This document shows positions 17,169 through 27,305 of a stretch of DNA of 64,000 nucleotides, piece after piece. The DNA lies in NCBI RefSeq assembly GCF_002077135.1, contig NZ_LDOS01000001.1, positions 74,219-138,218 on the forward strand. The letters run 5' to 3'. The notes beneath the pieces were generated by a model that worked only from the letters and a program-made list of their open reading frames with translations, was not told where the DNA came from and did no database searches. A program made the position numbers and the translations under genes. Source of the DNA: Metallibacterium scheffleri. Its GTDB lineage: Bacteria > Pseudomonadota > Gammaproteobacteria > Xanthomonadales > Rhodanobacteraceae. Every line of letters starts with the position of its first letter. Positions within the stretch are counted from its first letter, which is position 1.

Positions 17169-20100
17169 ATGACCATCCTCGAATCCGAACTGCCCGTCAA
17201 CACGCGCTTTGCAGCCATCAGTGCCGCCTGGAGCGAGCCGGAAGAACGCGTCCTGGCGGCACGTCTCGCCGAAGCGATGCCCACGCCTGCGGCGGCCGCC
17301 GCGATCGCGCAGCAAGCGATCGCCTTGGTCGAGCACGTGCGCGCGCGCACCCCGGAGCAGAGCGCGGTGGAATCCTTCATGCGCCAGTACGACCTGTCCA
17401 GCGAGGAAGGCGTGCTGCTGATGTGCGTGGCCGAGGCGCTGCTGCGCATCCCCGACAGCGCCACCGCCGATCGCCTGATCCAGGACAAGCTCGGCGACGC
17501 CGACTGGGAAAAGCACCTCGGCAAGAGCGACTCGCTGTTCGTCAACGCCTCGACCTGGGGGCTGCTGCTCACCGGCCGCCTGGTGCAACTGAGCGGCGCC
17601 ACCGAGCGCGACTGGCTGGGTGCGCTCAAGCGCATGGCCGGGCGCAGCGGTGAGCCGGTGGTGCGCCTGGCGGTGCGCCAGGCCATGCGCATCATGGGCC
17701 ACCAGTTCGTGATGGGCCGCAGCATCGAGGAAGCACAGGATCGTGCCGCCGAAAAAGCGCAACGCGCTTACCGCTATTCCTACGACATGCTCGGCGAAGC
17801 GGCGCTCACCGCGCCCGACGCCGCGCGCTATCTGCAGGCCTACCGCGATGCGATCCGCGCGTTGGGCCGGCGCGGTCCCTACCGCGACGTGCTGGACGCG
17901 CCGTCGATTTCGGTCAAGCTGTCGGCACTGCATCCGCGCTACGAAGTGGCGCAACGCGCGCGGGTGCTGCGCGAGCTGGTGCCGCAGTTGCTCGAGCTGG
18001 CGCAACTGGCCAAGGCCCAAGGCATCGGCATGACCGTGGACGCCGAGGAAGCCGAACGGCTGGAGCTCTCGCTCGAGGTGATCGGCACGGTCTTCGCCGA
18101 GCGCACGCTGGATGGCTGGGACGGCTACGGCCTGGCCATTCAGGCCTACCAGAAGCGCACACCCTTCGTCATCGACTGGCTGGTCGAGCAAAGCCGTGCC
18201 GTGGGCCGGCGCTGGTGCGTGCGCCTGGTCAAGGGCGCGTACTGGGACGCCGAGATCAAGCGCGCCCAGGAACTGGGCCACGCCGACTATCCGGTGTTCA
18301 CGCGCAAGGTCAACACCGACGTGTCGTATCTGGCCTGCGCGCGCCGCCTGCTGGATGCCGGCAGCGCACGCATCTTTCCGGCCTTCGCCACGCACAACGC
18401 GCATACCGTCGCCGCCATCCATCACCTCGCCGCGGGGCGCCCATTCGAATTCCAGCGCCTGCATGGCATGGGCGCGGACCTCTACGCCGAGGTCGTCGGC
18501 AAGGACAAGCTCGACGTGCCCTGCCGCGTGTATGCGCCGGTCGGCAGCCATGAGGACCTGCTGCCGTATCTGGTGCGGCGCCTGCTGGAAAACGGCGCCA
18601 ATACCAGTTTCGTCAATCGCATCTCCGACGCCGGCTTGGCGCCGGCCGAACTGGTGGCCGACCCCTGCGCCGCCGCCACGCGCAACGCCCAGGCGCAGCA
18701 TCCGCGCATTCCGCTCCCCCTCACGATGTATCTCCCGGTCAGGAACAATTCCATGGGCGTGAATTTCGCCAACGATCCCGAGCTGCGCGCGCTGGCCGCG
18801 CAGATCAACGCCGAACAAGGCCCGTGGCGGGCCGCGCCGCTGGTGCCGGGCGCTGCCGCCGGCAGCGCCGCGCCACGCACGGTGACCGACCCCGCCGACC
18901 GCCGCCGCACGCTGGGCCAGTGGCTCGACGCCGACGACGCCTGCGTCGAGCGCGCGCTGGGCAATGCCGTGGCCGCGCAACCGGGCTGGGACGCAACACC
19001 CGCCGCGACGCGCGCCGCCGCGCTCGAGCGCGCCGCCGATCTGCTCGAGCAGCGCCGCGGCGCGTTCATCGCACTGTGCGTGCGCGAAGCCGGCAAGACC
19101 CTGCCGGCCAGCGTCGCCGAGGTGCGCGAGGCCGCCGACTTCCTGCGCTACTACGCGCACGAAGCGCGGCGCCTGTGCGGCGCGCCCATCGCCCTGCCCG
19201 GTCCCACCGGCGAGCAGAATCAAATGCATCTGCACGGTCGCGGCGTGTTCGTGTGCATCAGCCCGTGGAACTTCCCACTGGCGATCTTCAGCGGGCAGAT
19301 CGCCGCCGCGCTGGCCGCCGGCAACAGCGTCATCGCCAAGCCCGCCGAGCAGGCCACGCTGATTGGCCACGCCATGACGCGACTGCTGCACGAGGCCGGC
19401 GTGCCTGCGGACGTACTGCAATTCGTGCCGGGCGAGGGCGCCACGGTCGGCGCGGCGCTCACCCGTGACGCGCGTGTGGCCGGCGTGGCTTTCACCGGCG
19501 GCACCGACACCGCCTGGGCGATCAACCGCAGCCTGGCCGCACGCAACGCGCCGATCGCCACGCTGATCGCCGAGACCGGTGGCCAGAACGCACTGATCGC
19601 CGATTCCTCGGCGCTGCCCGAGCAACTGGTCAAGGACGCCATCGCCTCGGCCTTCGATTCGGCCGGACAGCGCTGCTCGGCGGCGCGCGTGCTGTTCGTG
19701 CAGGCCGACATCGCCGACAAGGTGCTGACCATGCTGGCCGGCGCCATGGCCGAACTGAAGCTGGGCGACCCCGGCCTGCTGTCCACCGACATCGGCCCGG
19801 TGATCGACCAGGACGCGCTGGATGTGCTGACCGCACATGCGGCGCGCATGCAGCGCGAGGCCCGGCTCATCGCGGAGGTACCGCTGCCCGCCGCGTGCGC
19901 GCATGGCACCTTCTTCGCGCCACGCGCGTACGAGATCGCCAGCATTGGCGTGCTGCAGCGCGAGGTGTTCGGTCCGGTGCTGCACGTGGTGCGCTGGCAG
20001 GCCGATCAGCTCGACGCGGTGATCGCCGCGATCAATGCCACCGGCTACGGGCTGACCCTGGGCATCCACAGCCGCATCGACACCACCATCGAACGCATCA

Positions 20101-20312
20101 GCCAGGGTGTGCGTGCCGGCAACTGCTACGTCAACCGCAACCAGATCGGCGCCGTGGTCGGCGTGCAACCGTTCGGCGGCGAGGGGCTGTCCGGCACCGG
20201 GCCCAAGGCCGGCGGGCCGCACTACCTGCAGCGCTTCATGACCGAGCGCGTGATCAGCGTCAACACCACCGCCGCCGGCGGCAATGCCTCGCTGCTGACG
20301 CTGGGCGAGTAG
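17169..20312 (+). CDS. putA: Bifunctional proline dehydrogenase / L-glutamate gamma-semialdehyde dehydrogenase
   Basis: This 1047-residue PutA oxidises proline to glutamate in two steps. The FAD-dependent proline dehydrogenase barrel spans roughly residues 80-480 (ISVKLSALHPRYE, RRWCVRLVKGAYWDAEIKRAQ, FATHNAHTVAA, QRLHGMGADLY). The NAD-dependent dehydrogenase follows, with base Glu802 in AETGGQN and nucleophile Cys836 in GQRCSAARVLF, ending QPFGGEGLSGTGPKAGGPHYL. There is no N-terminal ribbon-helix-helix DNA-binding domain, so this PutA cannot repress its own gene in the enterobacterial way. An intrinsic terminator follows at 20332. No putP is adjacent. Confidence 0.97.
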   Translation: MTILESELPVNTRFAAISAAWSEPEERVLAARLAEAMPTPAAAAAIAQQAIALVEHVRARTPEQSAVESFMRQYDLSSEEGVLLMCVAEALLRIPDSATADRLIQDKLGDADWEKHLGKSDSLFVNASTWGLLLTGRLVQLSGATERDWLGALKRMAGRSGEPVVRLAVRQAMRIMGHQFVMGRSIEEAQDRAAEKAQRAYRYSYDMLGEAALTAPDAARYLQAYRDAIRALGRRGPYRDVLDAPSISVKLSALHPRYEVAQRARVLRELVPQLLELAQLAKAQGIGMTVDAEEAERLELSLEVIGTVFAERTLDGWDGYGLAIQAYQKRTPFVIDWLVEQSRAVGRRWCVRLVKGAYWDAEIKRAQELGHADYPVFTRKVNTDVSYLACARRLLDAGSARIFPAFATHNAHTVAAIHHLAAGRPFEFQRLHGMGADLYAEVVGKDKLDVPCRVYAPVGSHEDLLPYLVRRLLENGANTSFVNRISDAGLAPAELVADPCAAATRNAQAQHPRIPLPLTMYLPVRNNSMGVNFANDPELRALAAQINAEQGPWRAAPLVPGAAAGSAAPRTVTDPADRRRTLGQWLDADDACVERALGNAVAAQPGWDATPAATRAAALERAADLLEQRRGAFIALCVREAGKTLPASVAEVREAADFLRYYAHEARRLCGAPIALPGPTGEQNQMHLHGRGVFVCISPWNFPLAIFSGQIAAALAAGNSVIAKPAEQATLIGHAMTRLLHEAGVPADVLQFVPGEGATVGAALTRDARVAGVAFTGGTDTAWAINRSLAARNAPIATLIAETGGQNALIADSSALPEQLVKDAIASAFDSAGQRCSAARVLFVQADIADKVLTMLAGAMAELKLGDPGLLSTDIGPVIDQDALDVLTAHAARMQREARLIAEVPLPAACAHGTFFAPRAYEIASIGVLQREVFGPVLHVVRWQADQLDAVIAAINATGYGLTLGIHSRIDTTIERISQGVRAGNCYVNRNQIGAVVGVQPFGGEGLSGTGPKAGGPHYLQRFMTERVISVNTTAAGGNASLLTLGE

Positions 20313-20331
20313 GCGCTCGCGCCAGCGCGAA

Positions 20332-20357
20332 AAAACCCGCGCCATGGCGCGGGTTTT
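20332..20357. terminator. Bidirectional intrinsic terminator, putA / fadL-like gene
   Basis: AAAACCCGCGCC-atgg-style perfect palindrome ending GCGCGGGTTTT. The GC stem is flanked by A and T runs, so it works for both convergent transcripts: putA from the left and the FadL-type porin from the right. Confidence 0.9.
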
Positions 20358-20380
20358 GTGTTGCCGCAACGAAGCAGCGA

Positions 20381-21745
20381 TCAGAAGCGATACGTTGCCG
20401 AGGCCGACAGCAGATCGGCACTGTTGGTGTAGTAGCCGGTGAGCAGATCGTTGGTCGGACTCTCGCTGTTGACATGCGCGTTGTTGACGAACAGATGCGC
20501 GTAGCCGACGTTGATCTCGAAGTTGTCCAGCGGCTTGTAGCCCAGACCCACCGTCAGCCAGCGGCGCGTGGCGTCGGGCACGCGCGGGTCACGCGTCAAC
20601 TGGTAGGTCGGCGAGGTGTCCACGCCGACGCCCGCACGCAGGGTCAGCGTGTCGCTCAGGTGGTAATCGCCACCAACCGAGATGAAGTGCGAGTTGCGCC
20701 AGTTGAACACCTCGGTGCTGGGCGGCTGCGCCGGGTTGGCATACACCACGGTGAGATTCTTGAAGCTGCTCCACTGCGTCCAGTCGGCCTGCACGCCGGC
20801 GCTGAAGCGATCGTTGAACACATGCCAGTAGCTCAGGTTCACGTACGCGGGGGTGGCGAAAGCGGCGCTGCCACCGGTGTTCTGGAACAACGGCAACTGC
20901 GCGGCGGCGAACACGGTCTGCACCTGCGCGGGCACGGTGAACGTGGCGTTGCCGGTCAGGGTCTGGCTGATCTTGGCGTGATACAGCAGGGCGATCGTAT
21001 CGCGGTCGGTCGGCTTCCAGGTCGCGCCGATCTGCCAGCCCCACTTCCAGTTGTGGCCCTTGATTTGCGCCAGCCCGTCGGCGGACTGCGGCATGAAGGT
21101 CGGCGCCAGATTGAATGGCGGTGCCGCGAGAATCGAACCGAAATTGATCGCCGAGGTCAGGTCCGCGCTGGTGCGCTGCGCGATGAGGCTGGCGCCCAGC
21201 GCGAAGTTGTCCGCCACCTTGTATGACACCGAGAAGGTCGCATCCACCGATTTGAAGTCGGACAAGATCGCGTTGTAGCGACCCACCCAGGTCGGGTTGT
21301 ACTGGGTCTGGAAGCCGAACGGCGCCGACACACCCATGCCGAACGCCCACTGCTCGTTGATGGGCTGGAGATAAAAGAACGCCGGCACCGGGATGGTGCC
21401 TCCGGCATTGCCGCCGTTGCCGCCGGAAACCGGCTGCCCCAGAGCATCGGTGGCGCTGCCGTGGAATCGGGAACTGAAGTCGATCGCCGTGGCGCTGACC
21501 TGGAGGTAGCTGTGCTTGAACCACGCCATGGACGCCGGGTTGTTGACCACCACCGAGGGGTCGCCCGGTGCGGCGCCGTCACCGGCATAGGCGCGACCCA
21601 TGGCCTGGGCGCTGTTTTCATTCAACTGAAACGCGCTGGCGCGGGCGGCTTGCGGCGCGACCAGGGCAACGGCCACCGCCAGCGCCAGCGCGCCAACGGC
21701 ATAGGCACCGTGAGCGGTGCGCATGGAAGTCTTGTTGTGGGGCAT
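20381..21745 (-). CDS. FadL/OmpP1/TodX family outer membrane transporter
   Basis: This 454-residue outer membrane beta barrel has a signal peptide ending near AARASA. The N-terminal hatch is FQLNENSAQAMGRAYAG...DPSVVVNNPASMAWF, the hallmark NPA-type FadL plug. Barrel strands alternate through the rest and the chain ends ...SASATYRF with a C-terminal Phe for BAM recognition. FadL proteins import long-chain fatty acids or other hydrophobic compounds. The ATG at 21745 (MPHNKTS) is preferred because GGAG sits nine bases upstream; an ATG at 21760 has no such signal. It is divergent from the ankyrin gene. Confidence 0.9.
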   Translation of the reverse strand: MPHNKTSMRTAHGAYAVGALALAVAVALVAPQAARASAFQLNENSAQAMGRAYAGDGAAPGDPSVVVNNPASMAWFKHSYLQVSATAIDFSSRFHGSATDALGQPVSGGNGGNAGGTIPVPAFFYLQPINEQWAFGMGVSAPFGFQTQYNPTWVGRYNAILSDFKSVDATFSVSYKVADNFALGASLIAQRTSADLTSAINFGSILAAPPFNLAPTFMPQSADGLAQIKGHNWKWGWQIGATWKPTDRDTIALLYHAKISQTLTGNATFTVPAQVQTVFAAAQLPLFQNTGGSAAFATPAYVNLSYWHVFNDRFSAGVQADWTQWSSFKNLTVVYANPAQPPSTEVFNWRNSHFISVGGDYHLSDTLTLRAGVGVDTSPTYQLTRDPRVPDATRRWLTVGLGYKPLDNFEINVGYAHLFVNNAHVNSESPTNDLLTGYYTNSADLLSASATYRF

Positions 21746-21972
21746 GCGGGTGTTCTCCATTAGGCTGGCGGGGCGTGTTTGCGGCGCGGGCGCCGTTTTC
21801 GGGAGCCGCGCGAGGCTGCACCGTACGTGAAAGTATTGCAAGACATGGCGCAGCACAGCGGCCATCGGTCATGCCCATGCACGCGGGCCTGCGCTGCGCC
21901 AGCACAGACTCCGCACGGCCAGTGCCGTGCACGGCAAGCACCGCCCGCCAGCACGCAGCGGCGTGCGCTGCC

Positions 21973-21978
21973 TATACT
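21973..21978 (+). promoter_or_regulatory. Candidate -10 box for the ankyrin gene
   Basis: TATACT lies 33 bases upstream of ATG 22012 with no recognisable -35 at 17 bp. It is the best promoter candidate in the 266-bp gap shared with the divergent FadL-type gene. I see no other structure in that gap. Confidence 0.35.
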
Positions 21979-22011
21979 TCGGCAACTTCACCTGATCGAG
22001 CCGCACGCCGC

Positions 22012-25000
22012 ATGACGTCGCCACGCCCACGCCTGCCGCTGGCTCTCGCCGCGTTCGCGCCCGCGCTCATGCTCACGGCGCTGGCGGCGCTGCCATGGCC
22101 GCTGCTGCGCGTGCTGCTGCTGCTACTGGCCAACACGCTGGCCATGGCCGCAGCCATGTACGCGCTGGGCGCGGCGGGTGCGCCCTGGCAAATGGCCACG
22201 CTGCGTCGTGTCCCGGCGCATCTGGCGCGCTTCGCGCTGGCCTGCCTGCTGCTGCTGGTGCTGTGCCTGTGGCCGCTGCTGCAATTGCAACGCCATCCCG
22301 CGGCGCCAGGCAACATGATCCTGCTGCTCGCCGCATTGCTGGTCACGCTGCTGGCGCTGTGGCCGTTCTGGACGCGCTATGCCGAGGTATTTGCCGCCAA
22401 CCCGGGGGTCATGAACAGCGCCGATGCGATGGGTGCGACGATCGCGCAGCGTTTTGCCCGACGCACCCCGGCGCGTGGCGCCCGCGGCTACAGCCACGGC
22501 TTGCCGGCGACGCTGGCGCTGTTGTTGCTGGCGTGCGGCGTGATTGCACTGAGCGGCTTGCCACTGCTGCCCATCACCACGCCACTGGCATGGCTGCTGC
22601 TCGCTGGATACGCGATTGCCGTGCTGCCGCTGGCCACGCTGCTGCTGGCGTCGCGCACGCTGGCATTGCCGCTGGATGCGGCCGCCGCTGGCTCCTCCGC
22701 GCGGGCAGCGGGCGACACGCAGACACCGGCATTTGCGCTGCGCTCAGCCCCGACCGACGCCGCACCCGCGCCGCTGGTGGACGTCCCTGCGGCGCCATCC
22801 GCGCCGGCGCCGCCGGTCATCGACCCGGCCGCGCTGGGCCTGCAACTGCTCGACGCCGCGCGCCGCGGTGACAGCGACACCGCGCTCGCACTGCTGGACG
22901 CGGGCGCGCCGGGCGATCCCGTCGCGCGCAAGGACGCCGCGGACCAACGCAGCGCGCTTGCGCTGGCCGCGGTGCTGCCGGATACGCGCCTGCTGCGCGC
23001 ATTGATCGGACGCGGTGCCGAGGTCAATCGCCTGCAAGGCGGCCTGACCGCGCTGCACGCAGCCACGCGCGATAGTTGGCACGGCCGCGACGAGGCCGTG
23101 CTGGCGCTACTCGCCAACGGCGCCGATCCGCGCCTGCGCGACGCCGAGGGCCGCACCGCACTGCACGGCGCCGCGCTCAGCGGCAATCCCAATATCGCCG
23201 CGATGCTGCTGGACGCCGGCGCCGCGATCGATGCACTCGACACGCAGGGCATGAGCGCGCTCAGCCTCGCCTGCCGCGCCGCCAACTGGACGCTGACCGC
23301 GTTCCTGCTGGAGCACGGTGCCGCGGCCGATCCTGCCGAGGGCGAGCCACCACTGGTCGCCGCCTGCGGCATCGGTGAGGACGACATCGCCGGCGCGCGC
23401 CTGCTGCTCAAGCACCGCGCCAAGGTCGATCGCTGCGATCGCCTGGGGCGCAGCGCGCTGATGGCCGCGGCGCTGGAAGGGCATCCCGCATTGCTGCGCT
23501 TGCTGCTGGCCGGCGGCGCCGATGCGCGCCGTGCCGATCGCAATGGCACGACCGCGCTGATGGAAGCCGCACGCGCCGGCAAGGCCGAATTGATCGAGGC
23601 GCTGGGCGCGGCTGGCGCCGATGCGCAGGCACAGGACGTGCACGGCCGCGATGCGCTGATGCTGGCCTGCCAGTCGCCGCGCGCGGATGCAGCCGCGGTG
23701 CTGGCGCTGCTGGCGCTGGGCGCCGATGCACGACGCCGCGGCAGCGATGGCCGCAGCGCGCTGGACCACGCCAGTGCCGCCGGGCGCTGGGATCTGGTCG
23801 CGGCGCTGGCCCCGGACACGCCGCTGCCGGCCAGTCTGCGTGGCCAGGTCATGCCCGCGCCCGGTGCCGACAGCCCCGCCGATCTGCTCGACGCGCTGCG
23901 CGGCGAGCACTGGGCCGCGGTGTCCACTTTCGAGCGCTCTCTCGATACCTGGCCCGCGCACAGCCTGGCCGAGCTGTATCTGCAACTGGCCGGCGGCGGC
24001 TACGACAGCGCGCGGCGCTGGCTGCTGGACCGCGGCGCACTGGGCGAGGCGCGCCTGGAAGACGGCACACGCCTGTTCGATGCACTCATCCAGCGCCTGC
24101 CGGACACGCTGGAAGCGCTGGAGGAATTGCTCGAACAAGGCGCCAGCCCGGCTGGCGGCGGACTGCTGGCACGCATGCTGGCGCATCTGGGCAATACCCC
24201 GGAAGGCGCGGCGCTGACTGAGGCGCTGCTGGCGCGCGGCGCCGATGCCTTTGGCGCCAGCGACGCCGGACGCACGCCGCTGAGTCTGGCCGCCGCGGCC
24301 GGCTGGCAGGCGGCGCTGGATGCGCTGCTGGCGCGCGGCGCCGATCCCAATGCGCGCGATGCGCGCGCACGTGCGCCCTTGCACCACGCACTGCAACTGC
24401 CGGCGGCACAGGCACTGCCACTGGTACGCAGCCTGATCGCCGCAGGTGCCGATGCCCAGGCCAGCAGCGACAACGGCGAGACGCCGCTGGGCCTGGCGCT
24501 GGCGCAGGGCGACGCCGCGCTGATCGACTGGCTGCGCTGGGACGGCGGCTACGCGCTGCCGCGACGTGCACTGCGCGCCGAGGATCTGCCCGCTGCCGCC
24601 GCCTGCGGTGACCTCGCCGCGGTGCGGCGTCTGCTGCAACTGGGCTTCGCGGTGGATCACGCGGATGCCGCCGGCTACAGCGCCCTGCTGCATGCCAGCG
24701 GACGCGGCTTCGCCGATCTGGCGCGCGTGCTGATCGCTGCAGGCGCACGCCTGGACGTGCTCGGCAGCAGCGGTGTCAGTTGCCTCGCCGCGGCGGTCAA
24801 CGGGCGCCAGCGCGCATTGGTCGAGCTGCTGTTGCAACATGGCGCCGCGGTCGATCAGCCGCTGGCCGGCGGCGCACGCGCGCTGATGCTGGCGGCGGCG
24901 CGCGGCAGCGCCGATCTGCTGGAGCTACTGCTCGGCGCGGGCGCGGACGTCAACGCCAGCAGCGAACACGGCCAGAGCGCATTGCTGGCGGCAGCGCGCT

Positions 25001-25443
25001 ACGCGTTCGATCGTGGCGACAGCCTCGGCGCGCGGCGCGTGTTCGACGTGCTGCTGCGCCACGGTGCCGCGGTCAACCACAGCGACAGCGGCGGCATGAG
25101 TGCGCTGCTGCTGCTGCTGGGCGCGCACGCGCCGCCCGGTCAGGATGGTGATGCGACGCATCTCGGCGCATTGCTGCCACTGCTGCTGGATGCCGGTGCC
25201 GAGGTCGCGCATGCCGACCAGCGCGGCGTCACCGCGCTGCACGCCTGCGCGCTGCACGCGCTGTTGGGTCCGGCGCGCACCCTGATCAGTCGTGGCGCAC
25301 CGCTGCAGGTCCGCGATGCGTGGGGACGCACCCCGGCCGAGGTAGCGCAGCGCCTGGGCTTCAGCGATCTGGCGCTGGAACTGGAAGCGCGCGCGCTGCC
25401 CGGCGTCAAGCGGACTTTGTTGCGCCCGGCGGCCGAGGATTGA
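22012..25443 (+). CDS. Giant ankyrin-repeat membrane protein
   Basis: This 1143-residue protein is of unknown function. The N-terminus holds about five or six hydrophobic helices (residues ~8-120 and ~160-220), then an Ala/Pro-rich linker to ~280. More than 15 ankyrin repeats run to the C-terminus, recognisable by G-x-TALHxAA, LLxxGADxxxxDxxGRTAL and similar. Some central repeats (around residues 610-720) are degenerate. The long ankyrin surface should be a protein-binding platform, held at the membrane; helix count suggests it faces the cytoplasm (inference). The 3' end overlaps the convergent kef-like gene by 38 bp. Similar large ankyrin membrane proteins occur in Xanthomonadales as far as I recall. 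Confidence 0.85.
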   Translation: MTSPRPRLPLALAAFAPALMLTALAALPWPLLRVLLLLLANTLAMAAAMYALGAAGAPWQMATLRRVPAHLARFALACLLLLVLCLWPLLQLQRHPAAPGNMILLLAALLVTLLALWPFWTRYAEVFAANPGVMNSADAMGATIAQRFARRTPARGARGYSHGLPATLALLLLACGVIALSGLPLLPITTPLAWLLLAGYAIAVLPLATLLLASRTLALPLDAAAAGSSARAAGDTQTPAFALRSAPTDAAPAPLVDVPAAPSAPAPPVIDPAALGLQLLDAARRGDSDTALALLDAGAPGDPVARKDAADQRSALALAAVLPDTRLLRALIGRGAEVNRLQGGLTALHAATRDSWHGRDEAVLALLANGADPRLRDAEGRTALHGAALSGNPNIAAMLLDAGAAIDALDTQGMSALSLACRAANWTLTAFLLEHGAAADPAEGEPPLVAACGIGEDDIAGARLLLKHRAKVDRCDRLGRSALMAAALEGHPALLRLLLAGGADARRADRNGTTALMEAARAGKAELIEALGAAGADAQAQDVHGRDALMLACQSPRADAAAVLALLALGADARRRGSDGRSALDHASAAGRWDLVAALAPDTPLPASLRGQVMPAPGADSPADLLDALRGEHWAAVSTFERSLDTWPAHSLAELYLQLAGGGYDSARRWLLDRGALGEARLEDGTRLFDALIQRLPDTLEALEELLEQGASPAGGGLLARMLAHLGNTPEGAALTEALLARGADAFGASDAGRTPLSLAAAAGWQAALDALLARGADPNARDARARAPLHHALQLPAAQALPLVRSLIAAGADAQASSDNGETPLGLALAQGDAALIDWLRWDGGYALPRRALRAEDLPAAAACGDLAAVRRLLQLGFAVDHADAAGYSALLHASGRGFADLARVLIAAGARLDVLGSSGVSCLAAAVNGRQRALVELLLQHGAAVDQPLAGGARALMLAAARGSADLLELLLGAGADVNASSEHGQSALLAAARYAFDRGDSLGARRVFDVLLRHGAAVNHSDSGGMSALLLLLGAHAPPGQDGDATHLGALLPLLLDAGAEVAHADQRGVTALHACALHALLGPARTLISRGAPLQVRDAWGRTPAEVAQRLGFSDLALELEARALPGVKRTLLRPAAED

Positions 25444-27241
25444 GCGGCACAGCGGTCGCATCGCTCTCCGCGGCATCGGCCTCGAACAGGCGTTCCAGAT
25501 CGGCCAGTGCCTCGCGCGTGGATTGCACCAGCTTGGTCTCGTCGTCGTAAACCTCGTGCTGCCGGCGCAGCAGGTCTTCGTCGTGCTTGCGGAAACGCTC
25601 GACGTGCGCGGCCGCGGTGGCGGCATCGAAGCCCAGCGTCTCCAGCACCTGGCGCGCCATCACCAGACTGGAATGGAAGGTCTCGCGCACCACACGGTGT
25701 GGCTGCAGATCCATCAGCCGAAACGCGTGCTGGCGATTGCGCGCGCGCGCGATCACCTTGAGCCCCGGATACAGGCGTCGCACCAGACGCGCGGTGCGCA
25801 GATTGGTCTCCGGATCGTCGGTGGCCAGCACGAACACCTCGGCCTGCGCGACCTGCGCGGCGCGCAACAGTTCGGGGCGGCCCGGATCGCCGAAGAAAAT
25901 GCGCATGCCGCTGTAACGGCGCGAGGTTTCCACCTGCTCGATCGAATGCTCCAGCGCGGTGAAGGGAATGCCGTGCGCCTGCAGCACGCGCGCCACGATC
26001 TGCCCGACGCGACCATAGCCGGCGATGATCACGCGCGGCATGTGCTCGGCCGGGATCGCATCGAATGGCCGCTGCGGCGTATTCGGGCGCCGCGCCAGCA
26101 GTACATGGATCGCGGCCACCAGCAGCGGCGTCAGCGCCATGCTCAGGGTGATCGCCAGCACCAAGCGCTGGTGCATCGCTGCATCGAGCAAACCGTGCGC
26201 GCGCGCCAGTTGAAACACCACGAAGGCGAACTCGCCACCGCCGGCCAGCAGCACGGTCAACCGCAGCGCGGCGCTGGCATCGCGCAAGCCAGCGCGACCC
26301 AGCGCGTACAGCACGGGCGCCTTGATCAGCAACAGGCCCAGCACCAGCGCCGCGATCAGCAGCGGCTCGCGCAACAGCAGCGGCAAGTTGGCGGCCATGC
26401 CCACGCTGATGAAAAACAAGCCCAGCAGCAGGCCCTTGAACGGCTCGATGCTGGCTTCCAGCTCATGGCGATATTCCGAATCGGCTAGCAGCAGGCCGGC
26501 CAGAAACGCGCCCAGCGCCATCGATGCGCCCGCCTGCCCGACCAGCCACGCCGTACCCAGCGCCACCAGCAACGCCATCGCCGTGGATACTTCCACCTGC
26601 TGCACGCGCGCGGCCATGCGAAACAGCGGCCGCAGCAGCAGGCGCCCACCCAGCACCACCACCAGCACCACGCCGGCGACTTGCAGCAGGCGCGGCCACA
26701 GCGGCGCATCGGCCTGCGCGCCGGGTGCCAGCAGCGGCACCGCCGCGATCAGCGGAATCGCCGCCAGGTCCTGAAACAGCAGCAGCGCGAACGCCAGGCG
26801 TCCGTAGGCGCTGGGCAGCTCCTTGCGCTCGCCGAGAATCTGCAAACCGAACGCCGTCGAGGACAACGCCAAGCCCAGCCCGACCACGCTCGCCGCGCGC
26901 GCGCCCAGCCCCAGCCCGAAATGCGCCGTCACGCCCAGCAGCGCCGCCGACACCAGCACCTGCAGCGCGCCGTAGCCGAACACCTGGCGCCGCATCACCC
27001 ACAAGCGCTGCGGCGACAGTTCCAGCCCGATCAGGAACAGCAGCAGCACCACGCCCAATTCCGACAGCGTGTCCAGCGTGCTGCCGCCCCGCACCCAACC
27101 CAGACCGTGCGGCCCGATCAGCATGCCCGCGCCGAGATAGCCCAGCACCGCGCCCAGGCGCAGGCGGCTGGCCAGCGGCACCGCGATGACGATGGCCAGC
27201 AGAAAAATCAGCAGCGGCAACAGCAGCGAATGCGAGTGCAC
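25406..27241 (-). CDS. Kef-type monovalent cation:proton antiporter with RCK domain
   Basis: This 611-residue CPA2 antiporter has 12-13 membrane helices over residues ~1-385 (GYLGAGMLIGPHGLG, LFLIGLELSP, LALSSTAFGLQIL, LLFQDLAAIPLI, GAFLAGLLLADSEYRHELE). A cytosolic RCK/TrkA-N domain begins near residue 405 (VIIAGYGRVGQIVARVL), with the nucleotide-binding glycines and a later acidic FFGDPGRPELLRAAQ. It is KefB/KefC-like; KefC homologues extrude K+ to acidify the cytoplasm during electrophile stress. No KefF/KefG partner gene is adjacent. The charged C-tail (residues ~550-611) is of unknown role. Confidence 0.9.
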   Translation of the reverse strand: MHSHSLLLPLLIFLLAIVIAVPLASRLRLGAVLGYLGAGMLIGPHGLGWVRGGSTLDTLSELGVVLLLFLIGLELSPQRLWVMRRQVFGYGALQVLVSAALLGVTAHFGLGLGARAASVVGLGLALSSTAFGLQILGERKELPSAYGRLAFALLLFQDLAAIPLIAAVPLLAPGAQADAPLWPRLLQVAGVVLVVVLGGRLLLRPLFRMAARVQQVEVSTAMALLVALGTAWLVGQAGASMALGAFLAGLLLADSEYRHELEASIEPFKGLLLGLFFISVGMAANLPLLLREPLLIAALVLGLLLIKAPVLYALGRAGLRDASAALRLTVLLAGGGEFAFVVFQLARAHGLLDAAMHQRLVLAITLSMALTPLLVAAIHVLLARRPNTPQRPFDAIPAEHMPRVIIAGYGRVGQIVARVLQAHGIPFTALEHSIEQVETSRRYSGMRIFFGDPGRPELLRAAQVAQAEVFVLATDDPETNLRTARLVRRLYPGLKVIARARNRQHAFRLMDLQPHRVVRETFHSSLVMARQVLETLGFDAATAAAHVERFRKHDEDLLRRQHEVYDDETKLVQSTREALADLERLFEADAAESDATAVPLNPRPPGATKSA

Positions 27242-27305
27242 GATGCGCCCGGCTTGGAACCCGCGATCACTTTAACCGCACGGTGCCGGGTCGACACGAG
27301 TGTGC

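Noticed and set aside
23000-25440. Repetitive DNA in the ankyrin gene
   Set aside because: The periodicity comes from the ~33-residue ankyrin repeats of the protein, not from a DNA-level repeat array.
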